Source: Anaerolineaceae bacterium
GTDB lineage: Bacteria > Chloroflexota > Anaerolineae > JAAYZQ01
Direction: 5' to 3'
Assembly: GCA_012514775.1 (NCBI GenBank)
Contig: JAAYZQ010000145.1
Span: 1 to 25,479 of the forward strand
Length of the DNA: 25,479 nucleotides
Shown: piece after piece, positions 23,187 through 25,479 of the stretch
Numbering within the stretch: position 1 is the stretch's first letter
Layout: each line of letters begins with the position of its first letter
Made by a program: the position numbers and the translations under genes
The notes under the pieces: generated by a model
What the model was told of the DNA's origin: nothing
Databases searched by the model: none
The model's input: only the letters and a program-made list of their open reading frames with translations

Positions 23187-24353
23187 TCAACGAAGGGGCG
23201 CCAGGGCGGCCGCCAATCGCTCGAGGGCCTGTTGGATGTTCTCCACAGAGTTGGCATAGGCCAGGCGAAGGTAGCCCTCGCCGTTGCAGCCAAAGGCCGT
23301 GCCGGGCAAGAGCGCCACGCCGGCCTCCGCCAACAGGATTTCCGCCAGCTCGGCCGACGGCCGGCCAAAGGACGAGACGTTGGGGAAGGCGTAAAAGGCG
23401 CCGCGGGGCACCGGGCAGTGAACGCCCGGAATGGCGTTGAGCCCCGCGACGATGAGGTCGCGGCGGCGGCGAAACTCGGCCACCACGCGGTCGACCTCGT
23501 CCTGCGGCCCAAGGAGCGCCTCCAGGCCGGCAAGCTGGGTAAAGGTCGCGGTGCAGCCCACCGAGTGGGTGAGCAGCAGGTCCATCCGGGCGGCCAGGTC
23601 GGCCGGCATGATGCCAAAGCCCAACCGCCAGCCTGTCATGGCATAGGTCTTGGAAAAGCCGTCGGCGATGATGGTGCGCCCGGCCATGCCCGGCAGCGCG
23701 GCGATGCTGGGCGCCTCGCCATCATAGACGAGCCGGGCATAGATCTCGTCGGAGAGTACCCACAGGTCGTGGACTCGGGCCAGCTCGGCTATGCGCTCCA
23801 GGGTCTCCGGTGGGTGCACGCCCCCCGTGGGATTGCCCGGCGAGTTGAGGATGATCAGCCGGGTGCGCGGGCCGATGGCCGCCTGGAGGGCATCGAGATC
23901 CAGGTCGTAGCCTCGCTCTTCGACGAGGGGAATGGGCACCGGACAGCCGCCGGCCAGGCTGATGGCCGCCTCGTAGCTGGGAAAGCCGGGATCGGGGTAG
24001 ATGACCTCGTCGCCCGGCTCCAGGAGGGCAAGGAGGGGCAGGAAGAGCAACGGCTTGGTGCCCGGGGCAACGACCACCTGCTCGGCGCCAAAATGCATGC
24101 CGCGCCGGCGGCCGGCGTCGTCGGCCAGGGCCTGGCGCAGGGCCGGCACGCCCGAAGGGGGATTGTAGCGGGTCTTGCCCGAAACGATGGCCCGCACGCC
24201 GGCCAGGGCCACGTGGCTGTACGTATCAAAATCGGGCTGGCCGATCTCCAGGTGGATGATGTCGCGGCCCTCTGCTTCCAGGGCCTGGGCGCGGGCCAGG
24301 ATGGCGTAGGCGCCCTCGGCCCTGAGGCCCTGGATACGGTGTGCAAAAGCCAT
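23187..24353 (-). CDS. Class I/II PLP-dependent aminotransferase (388 aa)
   Basis: A fold-type I aminotransferase of the aspartate aminotransferase superfamily. Visible motifs are EIGQPDFDT, TRYNPPSGVPALRQA, the cofactor Asn in LNSPGNPTGG (N174), SDEIYARLVYD (D202, Y205), the Schiff-base lysine in GFSKTYAMTGWRLGFG (K235) with R243, and LRLAYANS near the C-terminus carrying the substrate carboxylate Arg. It transfers an amino group from an amino acid to a 2-oxo acid in the cytoplasm; specificity cannot be read. ATG 24353 has GGGAG five bases upstream. It follows the GntR gene by 16 bases, so both are driven by the promoter at 25089-25117. It could deaminate the amino acid remaining after demethylation. 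Confidence 0.93.
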   Translation of the reverse strand: MAFAHRIQGLRAEGAYAILARAQALEAEGRDIIHLEIGQPDFDTYSHVALAGVRAIVSGKTRYNPPSGVPALRQALADDAGRRRGMHFGAEQVVVAPGTKPLLFLPLLALLEPGDEVIYPDPGFPSYEAAISLAGGCPVPIPLVEERGYDLDLDALQAAIGPRTRLIILNSPGNPTGGVHPPETLERIAELARVHDLWVLSDEIYARLVYDGEAPSIAALPGMAGRTIIADGFSKTYAMTGWRLGFGIMPADLAARMDLLLTHSVGCTATFTQLAGLEALLGPQDEVDRVVAEFRRRRDLIVAGLNAIPGVHCPVPRGAFYAFPNVSSFGRPSAELAEILLAEAGVALLPGTAFGCNGEGYLRLAYANSVENIQQALERLAAALAPLR

Positions 24354-24369
24354 GCTCGCTCCCGGTGTC

Positions 24370-25050
24370 CTAGTCCTTGCGCCCGCCCAGGGCCCAGTAA
24401 TCGCCCTGTTCCTGGATCACGCGCTCCATTACGATCTCGTGGGTTTCGATCAGCTCATCACGCATTGCCCGGCACGCCTCGTCGGCCCTGCGGGCTCGCA
24501 GCGCTTCGACAATACGCGCGTGGGAATACTGCATCGTCTCGCCCGCATGGCGCAGGACCATGAACCGTGCCAGGCGGTCGTGGAGGTGGCCCAGCACGTC
24601 GGTCAGCTCCTGGTTGCCCGTGGCCTGGGCAATGGCGCAGTGAAAGGTGCGGTTCTCGGCGGTGTAGCGGGCGTACGATTCATCGTCGTCGCCCTTGTAG
24701 CCCGCATAGATCTCCTCCAGCTCCTCAAGCTGCTGGCTGGTGATGCGGCTCGCGGCCCGCTCCACGGCAGCCAGCTCCAGGATCTCGCGCAGCTCCATGA
24801 GATCACGCAGTTGCTTGAGGGTAACCTGCGTCACCAGGTAGCCGACATGGGGCTTGATGGTCACCAGCCCTTCCTGGTGCAGCATTTGCAGGGCTTCGCG
24901 AACGGGTGTGATGCTCGTGCCGTAGCGCCGCGCCAGCTCCCGGGCGTCGATCCTTTCCCCGGGGAGGCGACGGCCCATGATGACAGACCTACGCAGGTCA
25001 GCATAGATCCGGTGCTTGCGCGTACCATTATTCCAGGACTCTTCCGCCAA
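24370..25050 (-). CDS. GntR-family transcriptional regulator, FCD (FadR-like) subfamily (226 aa)
   Basis: The N-terminal winged helix-turn-helix (about residues 8-72) has IYADLRRSVIMGRRLPGERI, ELARRYGTSITPVREAL and LVTIKPHVGYLV, the GntR hallmarks. The C-terminal all-helical FCD domain (about 80-215) keeps FHCAIAQATGN and later histidines in SHARIVEAL and ETHEIV, likely metal ligands that help bind a carboxylate effector. The start is TTG 25050 with GGAG six bases upstream; no ATG or GTG fits better. It lies directly behind a consensus promoter with a palindrome in the spacer and is likely autoregulated. It probably represses this catabolic island until a substrate or breakdown product binds. 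Confidence 0.92.
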   Translation of the reverse strand: MAEESWNNGTRKHRIYADLRRSVIMGRRLPGERIDARELARRYGTSITPVREALQMLHQEGLVTIKPHVGYLVTQVTLKQLRDLMELREILELAAVERAASRITSQQLEELEEIYAGYKGDDDESYARYTAENRTFHCAIAQATGNQELTDVLGHLHDRLARFMVLRHAGETMQYSHARIVEALRARRADEACRAMRDELIETHEIVMERVIQEQGDYWALGGRKD

Positions 25051-25088
25051 TGTCCTCTCCTGCCTTCAACTTCACCACGGCACGAGGG

Positions 25089-25117
25089 ATTATACCACGA
25101 AAGGTACTACCTGTCAA
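25089..25117 (-). promoter_or_regulatory. Perfect consensus sigma70-type promoter of the GntR gene
   Basis: On the minus strand TTGACA (25117-25112) is followed after exactly 17 bases by TATAAT (25094-25089), a full match to the consensus. The GntR start codon lies 38 bases beyond the -10 box. A perfect consensus suggests a strong promoter that needs repression, which fits the operator-like palindrome inside it. Confidence 0.9.
25102..25112. promoter_or_regulatory. Putative GntR/FadR-type operator in the promoter spacer
   Basis: AGGTACTACCT is a perfect 11-bp palindrome around a central base and contains GT-N3-AC, the core pattern of FadR-subfamily operators. It fills much of the -35/-10 spacer. 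An overlapping pair TACTAC/GTAGTA (25105-25110 and 25121-25126) brackets the -35 box. Bound regulator would block RNA polymerase, so negative autoregulation is inferred. Confidence 0.65.
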
Positions 25118-25127
25118 ACAGTAGTAT

Positions 25128-25204
25128 GCCACGCCGGCCAGGAAGATATTTCTTCAGCCCTCACTGGTATTTTAGCCGAGATCTATCATCCTGGCCCGCG
25201 TGGC
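25128..25204. repeat. 16-bp inverted repeat around a 45-base AT-richer loop
   Basis: GCCACGCCGGCCAGGA (25128-25143) and TCCTGGCCCGCGTGGC (25189-25204) are inverted repeats matching at 15 of 16 positions. The element begins nine bases after the corrinoid-gene stop and ends just upstream of the GntR promoter. The loop is richer in A and T than its surroundings. No T run follows the stem and no target duplication is seen at its ends, so terminator, regulatory structure and small mobile remnant are all possible. Confidence 0.65.
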
Positions 25205-25213
25205 GAGAACCGA

Positions 25214-25479
25214 TCAAGCCACACTCCGGGCGACGTCCACGGCGCTGGCGGCGTCGGGAGCGTAGGCGTCGGCTCCGATCTCCTTGGCAAAGGCCTCCGT
25301 CACCGGCGCCCCGCCAACCATGATCTTGACCTGCTCCCGCAGGCCCGCCTCCACCAACGCCTCCACCGTGGCGCGCATCTGCACCATCGTCGTCGTCAGC
25401 AGGGCGCTCATGCCCACCATCGACGGCTTGTGCTCCCGCACCGCCGCCACAAAGGCCGCCGGCTCCACGTCCGTCCCCA
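25214..25479 (-). CDS. Corrinoid (B12-binding) methyl-carrier protein, C-terminal 87 residues (cut by right edge)
   Basis: The frame is open at the right edge and ends with TGA at 25214. The visible part, GTDVEPAAFVAAVREHKPS, then VGMSALLTTTM, KIMVGGAPVT and ADAYAPDAASAVDVAR, is the C-terminal half of the Rossmann-like cobalamin domain of MtbC/MttC/MtgC-type proteins, including the SALLTT and GGAP motifs that surround the corrinoid nucleotide tail. The His ligand motif DxHxxG would lie beyond the window. Such proteins carry methyl groups from MttB-family enzymes to a methyltransferase in the cytoplasm. It is the natural partner of the two MttB homologues at 430-1905 and 5697-7145, although it is 18 kb away and in a separate transcription unit. 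Confidence 0.9.
   Translation of the reverse strand, partial: GTDVEPAAFVAAVREHKPSMVGMSALLTTTMVQMRATVEALVEAGLREQVKIMVGGAPVTEAFAKEIGADAYAPDAASAVDVARSVA

Noticed and set aside
1..25479. tRNA, rRNA, CRISPR arrays, insertion sequences or phage genes
   Set aside because: No regularly spaced repeats, transposase or integrase motifs, or cloverleaf-like segments were noticed by eye; a dedicated search could still find a small RNA.

Overview
The window is a high-GC stretch in which every convincing gene lies on the minus strand, so transcription runs from the right edge to the left. It looks like a Chloroflexota (Anaerolineae/Caldilineae-like) chromosome. The clues are a Tat-type lipoprotein binding protein with an Ala/Pro/Thr-rich linker after the lipid cysteine, a DppB-type permease with a large extracytoplasmic insertion, many genes of the corrinoid methyltransferase MttB family, and split glycine decarboxylase genes. 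The taxon is inferred from these signatures only. No rRNA, tRNA, CRISPR array or complete mobile element was seen.

Layout in transcription order: (a) 25479-25214, 3' end of a corrinoid (B12-binding) methyl-carrier protein; (b) 25204-25128, a long imperfect inverted repeat; (c) 25117-25089, a consensus promoter with a palindrome in its spacer, driving a GntR/FCD regulator and a class I aminotransferase; (d) 22918-16595, an oligopeptide/Dpp-type ABC importer (binding protein, two permeases, one fused double ATPase), with stem-loops at three junctions; (e) a CBS-CBS-ACT protein followed by a good intrinsic terminator; (f) 15739-10787, an Asp/Glu-racemase-like protein, both subunits of glycine decarboxylase (gcvPA, gcvPB) and an AcoX-type NAD-kinase-like protein; (g) two tandem paralogous SDRs, a Cys/Thr-type proline-racemase family enzyme (predicted trans-3-hydroxy-L-proline dehydratase) and a third SDR; (h) a decayed MttB C-terminus, then an intact MttB homologue, a Cys/Met-metabolism PLP enzyme, a ferredoxin-like Fe-S protein, a methylaspartate ammonia-lyase and a second intact MttB homologue, closed by a terminator; (i) a separate promoter with a 17-bp palindrome driving a PfkB sugar kinase cut by the left edge.

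Taken together this reads as a catabolic island for imported methylated amino-acid derivatives (betaine-like compounds). The importer brings in the substrate. Non-pyrrolysine MttB homologues would move methyl groups to the corrinoid protein. SDRs, racemase/dehydratase, ammonia-lyase, aminotransferase and PLP lyase would process the demethylated amino acid. Glycine decarboxylase would feed one-carbon units to folate. Methylcorrinoid:THF methyltransferase, corrinoid reactivase, GcvT/GcvH and glutamate mutase are not in the window. The substrate is unknown; the combination of MttB with methylaspartate ammonia-lyase and a Cys/Thr hydroxyproline dehydratase is the most unusual aspect.
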